Assembly (NCBI RefSeq): GCF_003129485.1
Contig: NZ_QFFG01000007.1
Location: 112,495-176,494 of the forward strand
Length of the DNA stretch: 64,000 nt
Direction: 5' to 3'
DNA from: Polaribacter aquimarinus
GTDB lineage: Bacteria; Bacteroidota; Bacteroidia; Flavobacteriales; Flavobacteriaceae
The notes under the pieces are model-generated. The model saw only the letters and a list, made by a program, of their open reading frames with translations, was not told the DNA's origin and did no database searches. Numbering within the stretch: the first letter of the stretch is position 1; every line of letters begins with the position of its first letter. The position numbers and the translations under genes were made by a program. This document shows, one piece after another, positions 43,252-51,541 of this stretch.

Positions 43252-45801
43252 ATGAATTCTAAAACCTTACTCTCACCCAAAAAAAAGGTGACAAGAGAAG
43301 AGGCGCTTCAAACGGCACTTACTTATTTTAAAAACGACGAATTAGCAGCAACTGTATGGCTAAATAAATATGCCCTCAAAGATTCTGAAGGGAACATTTA
43401 CGAAAGCTCTCCTAACGATATGCATCGAAGAATAGCATCAGAAATTGCTAGAGTTGAAGATAAATATATAAACCCGCTTTCGGAATCAGAAATCTTTGAA
43501 GTTATTAAAAATTTTAAATATATTGTTCCTCAAGGAAGTCCAATGGCAGGAATTGGTAATCCGTTTCAAATAGCATCATTATCAAATTGTTTTGTGATTG
43601 GTAATAATGGTGAGTCAGATTCTTATGGCGGAATCTTAAAAATAGACCAAGAACAAGTTCAGTTGATGAAGCGTAGAGGTGGAGTTGGTCATGATTTGTC
43701 TCATATTCGTCCAAAAGGTTCACCAGTTAAAAATTCTGCTTTAACATCTACAGGGATAGTGCCTTTTATGGAACGTTATTCCAATTCAACAAGAGAAGTG
43801 GCACAAGATGGTAGAAGGGGAGCTTTAATGTTGTCTGTTTCTATAAATCATCCAGATGCAGAAGATTTTATTGATGCAAAATTAGAGCAAGGTAAGGTTA
43901 CAGGTGCCAATGTATCTGTTAGAATTGATGATGCTTTTATGAAAGCTATAAAAGAAGGAAAAGAGTACACTCAAAAATATCCTGTTTTTAGTGAAAACCC
44001 TTTGTATAAAACTACTATAAATGCCAATGCAATTTGGAAAAAGATAGTACACAATGCATGGAAATCTGCAGAACCTGGAATTTTATTTTGGGATACAATC
44101 ATCAATGAATCTGTTCCAGATTGTTACGCAGATTTAGGTTATAAAACGGTTTCTACAAATCCTTGTGGAGAAATACCTTTATGTCCTTATGATTCTTGTC
44201 GATTATTAGCTATAAATCTATTTTCTTATGTAGAAAATCCGTTTACAAAAGAAGCTGAATTCAATTTCCCATTATTCAAAAAACATATTGTTATTGCACA
44301 AAGAATGATGGATGATATCATAGATTTAGAGTTAGAAAAAATAGATAGAATATTAGAAAAAATAGATGTAGACCCAGAGTTAGATGATGTAAAATCCAAC
44401 GAAAAAAATCTATGGTTAAACATCAGACAAAAAGCCTACGAAGGTAGAAGAACAGGTATTGGTATTACTGCAGAAGGTGATATGTTAGCGGCTTTGGACA
44501 TTCGTTATGGAAGTGAAGAAGGAAATAAATTTTCTGCTGAAGTTCATAAAACGTTGGCTATTGCAACTTATAGAGCATCAGTAAATTTAGCAAAAGAAAG
44601 AGGGGCTTTTTCAATTTTTGATGCAGATAGAGAAAAAGAAAATCCTTTTATATTGCGACTTAAAGAAGCTGATAATAAGCTGTATTATGATATGTTAGAA
44701 CACGGACGTAGAAATATTGCTTTATTAACTATTGCTCCAACAGGTACCACAAGTTTAATGACACAAACTTCATCAGGAATCGAACCTGTATTTATGCCAG
44801 TGTACAAACGTAGAAAAAAGGTGAACCCTAATGATAAAAATGTTCGAGTAGATTTTATTGATGAAGTAGGGGATTCTTGGGAAGAGTTTGTGGTTTTTCA
44901 TCATCGATTTAAACAATGGATGGAAATTAATGGAATCGATACTAAAAATAATTATTCGCAAGAAGAATTGAATGATTTGGTGAAAAAATCACCTTATTTC
45001 AAAGCTACTTCTAATGATATTGATTGGTTGAGTAAAGTAACCATGCAAGGAGCTATTCAAAAATGGGTTGATCATTCTATTAGTGTTACCGTTAATTTAC
45101 CTAATGATACAACAGAAGAATTGGTTGGTGAATTGTATTTAAAAGCTTGGGAAGTTGGCTGTAAAGGGGTTACTGTGTATAGAGATGGATCAAGATCTGG
45201 AGTTTTAATTGCTACAGATGATATAAAGAAAGATAAAAAAAATAACACTAATTTTCCTAAAAAAAGACCACTAGAATTAGAAGCAGATGTGGTTCGTTTT
45301 CAAAATCAGAAAGAAAAATGGATTGCTTTTGTAGGTATTTTTGATGATAATCCCTATGAAATTTTTACGGGTTTGGTTGATGATGAAGACGGGATTTTAA
45401 TTCCGCGTTCAGTAGAAAAAGGGTTGATTATTAAAAGCAGAAATGAAGATGGAACTTCGCGTTATGATTTTCAATACAAAAATAAAAGAGACTATAAAAC
45501 AACGATAGAAGGACTTTCTCACAAGTTCAATCCAGAATTTTGGAACTATGCAAAACTCATTTCAGGAACATTAAGACACGGAATGCCGATTAATAAAGTA
45601 ATTGAGTTAATACAAAGTTTACAGTTAGATTCAGAATCGATAAACACTTGGAAAAATGGGGTACAAAGAGCCCTTAAACGTTATGTGGAAAATGGTACAA
45701 AAGCCAAAGGACAAACTTGTGATAATTGTAATTCTAGCGAGCTCATTTACCAAGAAGGATGCTTAACATGTAAAGATTGTGGTTCTTCTAAATGTGGATA
45801 A
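43252..45801 (+). CDS. nrdJ: Adenosylcobalamin-dependent (class II) ribonucleotide reductase
   Basis: An 849-residue enzyme. 'ASLSNCFVIGNNGESDSYGG' includes the first redox Cys, 'QLMKRRGGVGHDLSHIRPKG' the substrate loop, and 'VSTNPCGEIPLCPYDSC' the NxCxE active site with the thiyl-radical Cys. 'IAPTGTTSLMTQTSSGIEPV' is the conserved PTG loop. The C-terminus ends in a zinc-ribbon with four Cys pairs ('TCDNC..CLTCKDCGSSKC') that re-reduces the site. It makes deoxynucleotides without oxygen, using B12. Length is typical of the class. No class I NrdAB genes are in view. Confidence 0.92.
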   Translation: MNSKTLLSPKKKVTREEALQTALTYFKNDELAATVWLNKYALKDSEGNIYESSPNDMHRRIASEIARVEDKYINPLSESEIFEVIKNFKYIVPQGSPMAGIGNPFQIASLSNCFVIGNNGESDSYGGILKIDQEQVQLMKRRGGVGHDLSHIRPKGSPVKNSALTSTGIVPFMERYSNSTREVAQDGRRGALMLSVSINHPDAEDFIDAKLEQGKVTGANVSVRIDDAFMKAIKEGKEYTQKYPVFSENPLYKTTINANAIWKKIVHNAWKSAEPGILFWDTIINESVPDCYADLGYKTVSTNPCGEIPLCPYDSCRLLAINLFSYVENPFTKEAEFNFPLFKKHIVIAQRMMDDIIDLELEKIDRILEKIDVDPELDDVKSNEKNLWLNIRQKAYEGRRTGIGITAEGDMLAALDIRYGSEEGNKFSAEVHKTLAIATYRASVNLAKERGAFSIFDADREKENPFILRLKEADNKLYYDMLEHGRRNIALLTIAPTGTTSLMTQTSSGIEPVFMPVYKRRKKVNPNDKNVRVDFIDEVGDSWEEFVVFHHRFKQWMEINGIDTKNNYSQEELNDLVKKSPYFKATSNDIDWLSKVTMQGAIQKWVDHSISVTVNLPNDTTEELVGELYLKAWEVGCKGVTVYRDGSRSGVLIATDDIKKDKKNNTNFPKKRPLELEADVVRFQNQKEKWIAFVGIFDDNPYEIFTGLVDDEDGILIPRSVEKGLIIKSRNEDGTSRYDFQYKNKRDYKTTIEGLSHKFNPEFWNYAKLISGTLRHGMPINKVIELIQSLQLDSESINTWKNGVQRALKRYVENGTKAKGQTCDNCNSSELIYQEGCLTCKDCGSSKCG

Positions 45802-45821
45802 AATAAGTTTTGAAATGCTAT

Positions 45822-45863
45822 AAAAAAATCTCCAATACAGAATTCTGTATTGGAGATTTTTTT
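45822..45863 (+). terminator. Perfect palindromic terminator after nrdJ
   Basis: AAAAAAATCTCCAATACAG followed by its exact complement over 21-base arms, with a T-run. Confidence 0.9.
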
Positions 45864-46025
45864 ATGTAGGAATTTACATGACGTTATCGTGTTTGTGTAT
45901 GCTTTGTTGCATTGGTTTATCGAAATTTAGCAAATAAAAACTAAATAGAAAATCCGCGAGGATTTTCGTAAGTTGGATAAAAGAAAGCAATAAAATATAC
46001 ACGCTGTCAGGCACTGGCGTTTTGT
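45864..46025. other. Left flank of inserted unit 2 (no gene seen)
   Basis: 162 bases without a gene and with odd base use. TTATCGT (45884-45890) recurs inverted as ACGATAA at 46721-46727, and TATGCTTTGTTG (45898-45909) matches TATACTTTGTTG in unit 1's left flank in 11 of 12 bases. Compatible with a non-coding cassette end. Confidence 0.45.
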
Positions 46026-46622
46026 TTATAATTTAATTAAATTTTTATTATTCATCTTTTTTTCCTTTTCTGTTCGATATTTGTTACTCTTTATTTCAGG
46101 AATTCCAAACTTAATGCTACTTTTAGCATTCTTATAGATGTCTTGCATAATTAGATTTGTAATAATTTCTTTGGTTTCTTTATAGCTCTTATTTCCCTTA
46201 ATTTCATAATTAACACTATAATTAATTTTTCCATTAATATCTGTTTTTATTGATGTTAAATCAGTATTTGATTTAAAACTCTGATGAATATATTTAGTGA
46301 AATTAGCATTGCAGGACTTAAAAAATATTCCGTTTTTAACAATTATATTATCATTATTCAAATCAATTATTAGAGGATTTGTTGAATTCACATCTCCAAT
46401 TTTTTTTCCATTTAAAAGAACTATGATATCAATTTTTCTAAATGTAATTTTCTCGTTAGAATTGTTAATTCTACCAATATTTTCAGAACTATCCCATTCA
46501 CTTTCAAGTTTTTTCGATATTATAGATGATGTAAAAGAATTTCCAAAGTTAAATTTAACAAAGAAATAAATTCCGATAATTAAGTAAAGAATACTCGATG
46601 TTATTAAAACTTTTTTTTTCAT
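46026..46622 (-). CDS. Hypothetical membrane-anchored protein, cargo of inserted unit 2
   Basis: A 198-residue protein with one N-terminal membrane segment (about 5-25) and a mostly beta, Asn/Lys-rich domain outside ('ITFRKIDIIVLLNGKKIGDV'), then a helix and a very basic tail ('KYRTEKEKKMNNKNLIK'). No family recognised. Its flanks resemble those of the STAND gene, so I take it to be mobile cargo, but whether it has a defence or other role is unknown. Confidence 0.6.
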   Translation of the reverse strand: MKKKVLITSSILYLIIGIYFFVKFNFGNSFTSSIISKKLESEWDSSENIGRINNSNEKITFRKIDIIVLLNGKKIGDVNSTNPLIIDLNNDNIIVKNGIFFKSCNANFTKYIHQSFKSNTDLTSIKTDINGKINYSVNYEIKGNKSYKETKEIITNLIMQDIYKNAKSSIKFGIPEIKSNKYRTEKEKKMNNKNLIKL

Positions 46623-46772
46623 TTATTAATTCAATTTTATCGAAATTGTTTGAGTTTTTATTCACTTTCATGTTTGTGCCTAGCTTTAATTATATGGCGA
46701 GTTCTAATTCGTTATATCTGACGATAATGAAGCTATCGATTTCTGATTTAAGAAAAAACTAAATTAATTAGA
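46623..46772. other. Right flank of inserted unit 2 (no gene seen)
   Basis: 150 bases upstream of the cargo gene, with the 21-base boundary motif at 46698-46718 and the inverted ACGATAA beyond it. It resembles the right flank of unit 1. Confidence 0.45.
46698..46718. repeat. Boundary motif shared with inserted unit 1
   Basis: Starts CGAGTTCTAATTCG; 19 of 21 bases equal 15896-15916, same orientation and same position relative to the cargo gene. Confidence 0.55.
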
Positions 46773-47207
46773 TTAGTGCAATTTATCAAATACAAAATCA
46801 ATTACAAAATCATCTGAAGATACAGTTGCTTTTAACTGTTTACGGTCTAAAATATATTTTATTTTTTTAGGAAATTCATTTATCGGGTTTTCACAAACAA
46901 AAGAAGTATCGGTTTGATTTGTAAACTTGAATAATGTCGGATTTTCATTTACCCCTTTTACCTCTAAATGTAAAGTGTCGTTAATTTTTACAATACTTAA
47001 AACTTCTTTAAAAGCAGTATCCTTATTTTTTAAAGTGTATCCTAAACCAGTGAAGTCAGATTTCCAAAATTCGTAAGTAATACTTTCTTTTTTGTTGTTG
47101 GTTCTAATCCATTCACCAATTAAAAATGAAGGGTTTTGAACTTCTTTTTTTTCTTCTTTGCAAGAAATTAAAATAAATAACAAACAAAACAATACAATCG
47201 ATTTCAT
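46773..47207 (-). CDS. Hypothetical lipoprotein (DUF6265-like)
   Basis: A 144-residue protein with a lipoprotein signal ending 'LFILISCKEE' (Cys16). The mature part 'NPSFLIGEWIRTNNKKESIT' and 'CENPINEFPKKIKYILDRKQ' looks like the small beta-barrel of DUF6265-type proteins. Function unknown. A TATATTTG element on this strand (complement of 47228-47235) lies upstream. Confidence 0.7.
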   Translation of the reverse strand: MKSIVLFCLLFILISCKEEKKEVQNPSFLIGEWIRTNNKKESITYEFWKSDFTGLGYTLKNKDTAFKEVLSIVKINDTLHLEVKGVNENPTLFKFTNQTDTSFVCENPINEFPKKIKYILDRKQLKATVSSDDFVIDFVFDKLH

Positions 47208-47277
47208 AAAAAGTAGTTAGGTATTCTCAAATATACCTATAAAAATTGTAAATTCGCAATCGAAGAAAAGATAGCAA

Positions 47278-48354
47278 ATGTTAGATAAATTAAGAATTGT
47301 AAAGCAGCGTTATGACGAGGTTTCTGATTTAATCATCCAACCAGAAATCATTATGGATCAAAAGCGATATGCGCTATTAATGAAAGAATATAAAGATTTA
47401 GGTGATGTTGTAAAAAAGGGAGATGAATATCAATCTTTAGTAGGAAATATAGAGGAAGCTAAAGAGATTATTGCTGATGGTTCTGATGCTGAAATGGTAG
47501 AGATGGCCAAAATGGAAATAGAAGAAGCTAATACAAGAATACCAGAATTAGAAGAAGAGATTAAATTTTTATTAATACCAAAAGATCCAGAAGATTCTAA
47601 AAATGCAGTTGTAGAATTACGGGCTGGAACTGGAGGGGATGAAGCCAGTATATTTGCAGGAGATTTGTTTAGAATGTACACTAAATATTGTGAAAGTAAG
47701 GGGTGGAAAGTCTCTACAGTAGATTATTCAGAAGGTACGAATGGCGGATTTAAAGAAATTCAATTTGAAGTTTCTGGAAATGATGTTTATGGTACTTTAA
47801 AATTTGAAGCTGGTGTGCATCGTGTACAACGTGTTCCTCAAACCGAAACTCAAGGTCGTGTGCATACATCGGCAGCTACATGTATGGTTTTCCCTGAGGC
47901 TGAAGAGTTTGATGTAGAAATTAATCCCAAAGATGTTCGTATAGACTTTTTCTGTTCTTCTGGTCCCGGAGGTCAGTCTGTAAATACAACATATTCAGCT
48001 GTACGTTTAACGCATATTCCAACAGGTTTGGTTGCACAGTGTCAAGATCAAAAAAGTCAACATAAAAATAAAGAGAAGGCTTTTAAGGTGTTACGTTCTC
48101 GTTTGTACGATCTAGAATTGGCTAAAAAACAAGCTGAAGATGCAGCAAAAAGAGGTTCTATGGTTACTTCTGGAGATAGAAGTGCTAAGATTAGAACCTA
48201 TAATTATCCTCAAGGACGTGTTACTGACCATAGAATTAATTTAACATTGTATGATTTATCAAATATTGTAAATGGTGATATTCAGAAAATTATTGATGAA
48301 TTGATGTTAGCAGAAAATACAGAAAAATTAAAAGAATTAGGTGATGGTATTTAA
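47278..48354 (+). CDS. prfA: Peptide chain release factor 1
   Basis: A 358-residue class I release factor. The peptidyl-tRNA hydrolysis motif is '[20 protein letters not shown]' (GGQ at about 230-232), and the domain 2/4 region includes '[20 protein letters not shown]'. Codon recognition is through the PxT-type loop ('[12 protein letters not shown]' region follows it). It reads UAA and UAG. It ends at its own terminator. Divergent from the DUF6265-like gene. Confidence 0.97.
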   Translation: MLDKLRIVKQRYDEVSDLIIQPEIIMDQKRYALLMKEYKDLGDVVKKGDEYQSLVGNIEEAKEIIADGSDAEMVEMAKMEIEEANTRIPELEEEIKFLLIPKDPEDSKNAVVELRAGTGGDEASIFAGDLFRMYTKYCESKGWKVSTVDYSEGTNGGFKEIQFEVSGNDVYGTLKFEAGVHRVQRVPQTETQGRVHTSAATCMVFPEAEEFDVEINPKDVRIDFFCSSGPGGQSVNTTYSAVRLTHIPTGLVAQCQDQKSQHKNKEKAFKVLRSRLYDLELAKKQAEDAAKRGSMVTSGDRSAKIRTYNYPQGRVTDHRINLTLYDLSNIVNGDIQKIIDELMLAENTEKLKELGDGI

Positions 48355-48378
48355 TATCTTTTGTTAAGAATAAATTTT

Positions 48379-48410
48379 AAAACCTCAAAATTAATTTTTT
48401 GAGGTTTTTT
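48379..48410 (+). terminator. Terminator after prfA
   Basis: AAAACCTCAAAA / TTTTGAGGTTTT with TTAATT loop and T-run. Confidence 0.88.
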
Positions 48411-48427
48411 ATTAAAATATATGTATT

Positions 48428-48526
48428 AAAAAAGCGATTAAAGTTTAGGGGACCTATTAATCGCTTTTTGTTTTAAACAAAGATTTAAGAAATCTTAAAC
48501 ATCTTATTCTTGGGGATAAGAATTAT
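48428..48526 (-). ncRNA. Candidate small RNA, copy 1
   Basis: Minus-strand unit framed by a promoter (48531-48561) and a terminator (AAAAAGCGATTAA stem). Predicted hairpins: ATTCTT-aUCCCC-AAGAAU, then AAGATTT/AAATCTT, then the terminator whose loop holds TAGG-TCC-CCTA. No open frame is kept between copies, so RNA is the likely product. Confidence 0.5.
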
Positions 48527-48530
48527 ATCA

Positions 48531-48561
48531 CAAATATATAACTGTAATAAATTTCTTACAA
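48531..48561 (-). promoter_or_regulatory. Promoter of candidate small RNA 1
   Basis: On the minus strand TTG (48559-48561), 20 bases, then TATATTTG (48531-48538); exact Bacteroidota consensus. Confidence 0.65.
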
Positions 48562-48585
48562 TACCCATTTATGGGGTTTTTTTTA

Positions 48586-48627
48586 CCTCACCAAAAGCAG
48601 TTAGATTTATCACTGTTTTTGGTGAGG
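48586..48627. repeat. Hairpin CCTCACCAAAA / TTTTGGTGAGG
   Basis: An 11-base perfect inverted repeat with an inner CAGT/ACTG pair, upstream (minus strand) of small RNA 1. May be an operator or the terminator of small RNA 2's read-through. Confidence 0.55.
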
Positions 48628-48660
48628 AGAATGAAAAGAGGTGTCTAAAATTTGGGTATA

Positions 48661-48759
48661 AAAAAAAGCGATTAAAGTTTAGGGGACCTATTAATCGCTT
48701 TTTGTGTTAAACAAATATCTAAGAAATCTTAAATATCTTATTCTTGGGGTAAGAATTAT
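48661..48759 (-). ncRNA. Candidate small RNA, copy 2
   Basis: Same architecture as copy 1. The C-rich hairpin (ATTCTT-acccc-AAGAAT) and the terminator are intact, while the middle AAGATTT hairpin is weakened by two changes. Confidence 0.5.
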
Positions 48760-48763
48760 ATCA

Positions 48764-48794
48764 CAAATATATAACTGTAATAAATTTCTTACAA
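48764..48794 (-). promoter_or_regulatory. Promoter of candidate small RNA 2
   Basis: TTG (complement of 48792-48794), 20 bases, TATATTTG (complement of 48764-48771); identical to copy 1. Confidence 0.65.
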
Positions 48795-48867
48795 TACCCA
48801 TTTATGGGGTATTTTTTTTATCACCATTTTTGGTGAGATGGCTCACCAAAAACGGTTAGATTTTTAA

Positions 48868-51273
48868 TTATTTACTAAATAAATGTAGTTCTGTAAACTC
48901 TTTATCAATAGTGATAGATTGAGTTCCTCCATTTTGAATGTTGTCTAAAGAAATTTCCACATTATCTACTTGTACAGATGTTATTGTAAATGGTAAATTA
49001 TGTAAAACTACGTTAAACTTTTTATAGGCAGCATCAAATTTACCTTGTTTGTGCTGTTGCAGAATAAATTCATTTTTCTTTCCTGTTAATTTAAAAGTAC
49101 GTAAACTATATCTTCCTTTTTTATAATCATAACCATCATGAGCATCATCATACAATTGAGATTTTTCTTTACCTTCTTTGTAATATACATCTAAAGAAAT
49201 TTCATCAAAATCTTTTTCACCAACATATTGTTGTACAGGATATTTAGGAATTACTGCTCCTTCTTTAATAAAGATTGGCATGCTGTCTAATTCTGCATCT
49301 ACCCACATTTCTTTTCCACCTTCAACGACTTCATCTGTCCAGAAGTTATACCATTTTCCTCTTGGAATATACATTCTTCTTCCTTTAGCATTGGGTTCTT
49401 GAATTGGACAAACTAAAATATGTTCTCCATAAACAAACTCATCACTTCTGTAATGTGTATGCTGATCCTCTTGATCAAATAAAACTAAAGATTTTAAGAT
49501 GGGTGTTGCATTATTAATATGATTCCAAAATGCTGTATATAAATAAGGTAATAGTTGGTATCTGATTTCAACAAACTTTCTTACAATATCTGTAATTTCA
49601 TCACCAAAAACCCAAGGTTCTTGATCTCCATGGTCTCCAGAAGAATGAACTCTACAGAAAACATGGAAAATTCCTAGTTGAATCCAGCGTGCAAATAACT
49701 CGCCTTGTGGTTGCTCTGCAAACCCTCCAATATCAGATCCTGCAAAAGAAAAACCAGACATAGCCATTCTTTGTGCTTGATTGTTAGCAATTGCTAAATG
49801 CTCCCAAGTAGCAACATTATCACCAAACCAAGTAGATGTGTAACGTTGAGTACCAGAATAAGCTGCTCTTGTAATAACAAATGGACGTTTTGGATAAGAG
49901 TATTTTTTTAAACCATGATATGTTGCGCGTGCCATTTGCATTCCGTAAACATTGTGAGCTTTTCTATGAGAACAACGGTTTCCATCATAATCATGACGAA
50001 CGTCATCTGGAAAAGATTTATTAGGAACATCCATTACAGCTGGTTCATTCATATCATTCCATACTCCTTTTACTCCAATGTCCTCTATTAACTCTTGAAA
50101 AAGACCAGACCACCATTCTCTAACTTCTGGTTTGGTAAAATCAGGGAAATAACACTCACCCGGCCAAACTTTTCCTTTCATATAAGGTCCGTCTGCACGT
50201 TTACAAAAATAATCTTTATCTAAAGCTTCCTTAAAAACATCGTATTCTAAATCAATTTTAATTCCTGGATCGATAATAACTACCGTTTTAAAACCATCGT
50301 CTTCCAATTCCTTAACCATTCTTTTTGGGTCAGGGAAGTAGTTTTTATCCCAAGTAAAGCACCTAAATCCATCCATATAATCAATATCTAGATAGATAGC
50401 ATCACATGGAATTTGTAAATCTCTAAATGTTTTTGTTACTTCTTTAACATTGCTTTCAGGGTAGTAACTCCATTTACATTGATGAAAACCTAAGGCCCAT
50501 AATGGAGGTAAAGCATGAGGTTTCCCTGTTAAATCTGTATAATTGGCAACTACATCTTCCATTTTTGGACCATAGATGAAATAATAATTCATTTCTCCAC
50601 CCTGGGCCCAAAAACTAGTTACATTTCTTCTTTCTTGTGCGAAATCGAAATGTGTTTTAAAAGTATTATCAAAGAAAATACCATAAGATTTATTATGATG
50701 TATTGAGGTGTAGAATGGAATTGCTTTATAAATTGGATCTGTATCTTTACCAAAAGCATAAGAATCTGTTACCCAATTTTCAAATCGTTTACCTTTTAAG
50801 TTTACATCAACAGGTTTGTCTCCTAAACCATAGTAACTTTCTGCTTTTTGAGAAATTTTACTCATTTTTACGATGTCTCCACCATACTCATAACTCTCTT
50901 CCCAATGAAAACCAATTTCATCTTGGTTTATTAAGATTCCATCTTTAGCATCATATAGACTAACTTGTAAACTTGCTTTTTCAACTTTACAAATTAATTT
51001 TGATGTTGTAATAATATAATTTGTTTTATCTTCTGTAACTTCTAAAAAGTTATATCCTCTTGAAGCATGAATGGTTACACCATAAGAAAAGTCATTATCA
51101 AATTTACCGGTAGTAGAATACCTAAATCTAATTACACTATCTCTAACCACTGTTAGTTGTAAAACAACATTATTTTTTGTAGTAAAAAAAAGCGTATCTA
51201 CATCTTTCTTATAATTTATAATTTCTGATGGAAATAAATTTCCTTTTTGTTCTAATTCTGTATTAACAATCAT
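48868..51273 (-). CDS. GH31 family alpha-glucosidase
   Basis: An 801-residue glycoside hydrolase from ATG 51273 (MIVNTELEQK). The nucleophile Asp is in 'KGVWNDMNEPAVMDVPN' and the acid/base Asp is expected near 'TWFGDNVATWEHL'; 'AIYLDIDYMDGFRCFTWDK' and 'SGFSFAGSDIGGFAEQP' are further family blocks. No signal peptide, so it acts in the cytosol on alpha-glucans or maltooligosaccharides. It lies 268 bases downstream of glgB, beyond a terminator, so it is a neighbour of the glycogen operon with partly separate expression. Confidence 0.92.
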   Translation of the reverse strand: MIVNTELEQKGNLFPSEIINYKKDVDTLFFTTKNNVVLQLTVVRDSVIRFRYSTTGKFDNDFSYGVTIHASRGYNFLEVTEDKTNYIITTSKLICKVEKASLQVSLYDAKDGILINQDEIGFHWEESYEYGGDIVKMSKISQKAESYYGLGDKPVDVNLKGKRFENWVTDSYAFGKDTDPIYKAIPFYTSIHHNKSYGIFFDNTFKTHFDFAQERRNVTSFWAQGGEMNYYFIYGPKMEDVVANYTDLTGKPHALPPLWALGFHQCKWSYYPESNVKEVTKTFRDLQIPCDAIYLDIDYMDGFRCFTWDKNYFPDPKRMVKELEDDGFKTVVIIDPGIKIDLEYDVFKEALDKDYFCKRADGPYMKGKVWPGECYFPDFTKPEVREWWSGLFQELIEDIGVKGVWNDMNEPAVMDVPNKSFPDDVRHDYDGNRCSHRKAHNVYGMQMARATYHGLKKYSYPKRPFVITRAAYSGTQRYTSTWFGDNVATWEHLAIANNQAQRMAMSGFSFAGSDIGGFAEQPQGELFARWIQLGIFHVFCRVHSSGDHGDQEPWVFGDEITDIVRKFVEIRYQLLPYLYTAFWNHINNATPILKSLVLFDQEDQHTHYRSDEFVYGEHILVCPIQEPNAKGRRMYIPRGKWYNFWTDEVVEGGKEMWVDAELDSMPIFIKEGAVIPKYPVQQYVGEKDFDEISLDVYYKEGKEKSQLYDDAHDGYDYKKGRYSLRTFKLTGKKNEFILQQHKQGKFDAAYKKFNVVLHNLPFTITSVQVDNVEISLDNIQNGGTQSITIDKEFTELHLFSK

Positions 51274-51472
51274 TGTTTCGGTTGTTTGTTTTGTGAGGTA
51301 AAAATCGTAAATCTTTACCAAAGCGTTAACTTTAAAACTCTTTTTTTACGATAACGTATTCGTCTAAATATAGAGCAAAAATATTGCTTATTTATTTAAA
51401 AATTAAGGAATTGATAATTGTTTTGAAAGATTTTTTAAAGTCTTAAAATAGACTAAGTATTTTGTGAAGTAT

Positions 51473-51530
51473 AAAAAAAACAGCCTTCTTTTTTGTTATA
51501 TTGATAGTGAATATATTAAAAAAAAAGGCT
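51473..51530 (-). terminator. Terminator after glgB
   Basis: On the minus strand AGCCTTTTTTTTT pairs with AAAAAAGAAGGCT and is followed by a run of eight T. Long stem with a 23-base loop. Confidence 0.6.
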
Positions 51531-51541
51531 AATTATTAATT

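Larger units (their letters stand above)
48428..48660. repeat. Tandem duplication, copy 1
   Basis: About 234 bases repeated directly at 48661 onward. The stretch 48434-48575 matches 48668-48808 with about five substitutions and one indel. The right part of each copy (TCACC/GGTGA hairpins) has drifted more. Confidence 0.85.
48661..48867. repeat. Tandem duplication, copy 2
   Basis: Second copy of the unit at 48428-48660, ending at the GH31 gene's stop region. Its TCACC/GGTGA hairpins (48821-48836 and 48832-48847) are rearranged relative to copy 1. Confidence 0.85.

Noticed and set aside
48481..48600. Small peptide on the minus strand of the duplicated unit (27 codons in copy 1)
   Set aside because: A one-base deletion shifts the frame in copy 2, while promoter and terminator are conserved, so a protein product is unlikely.
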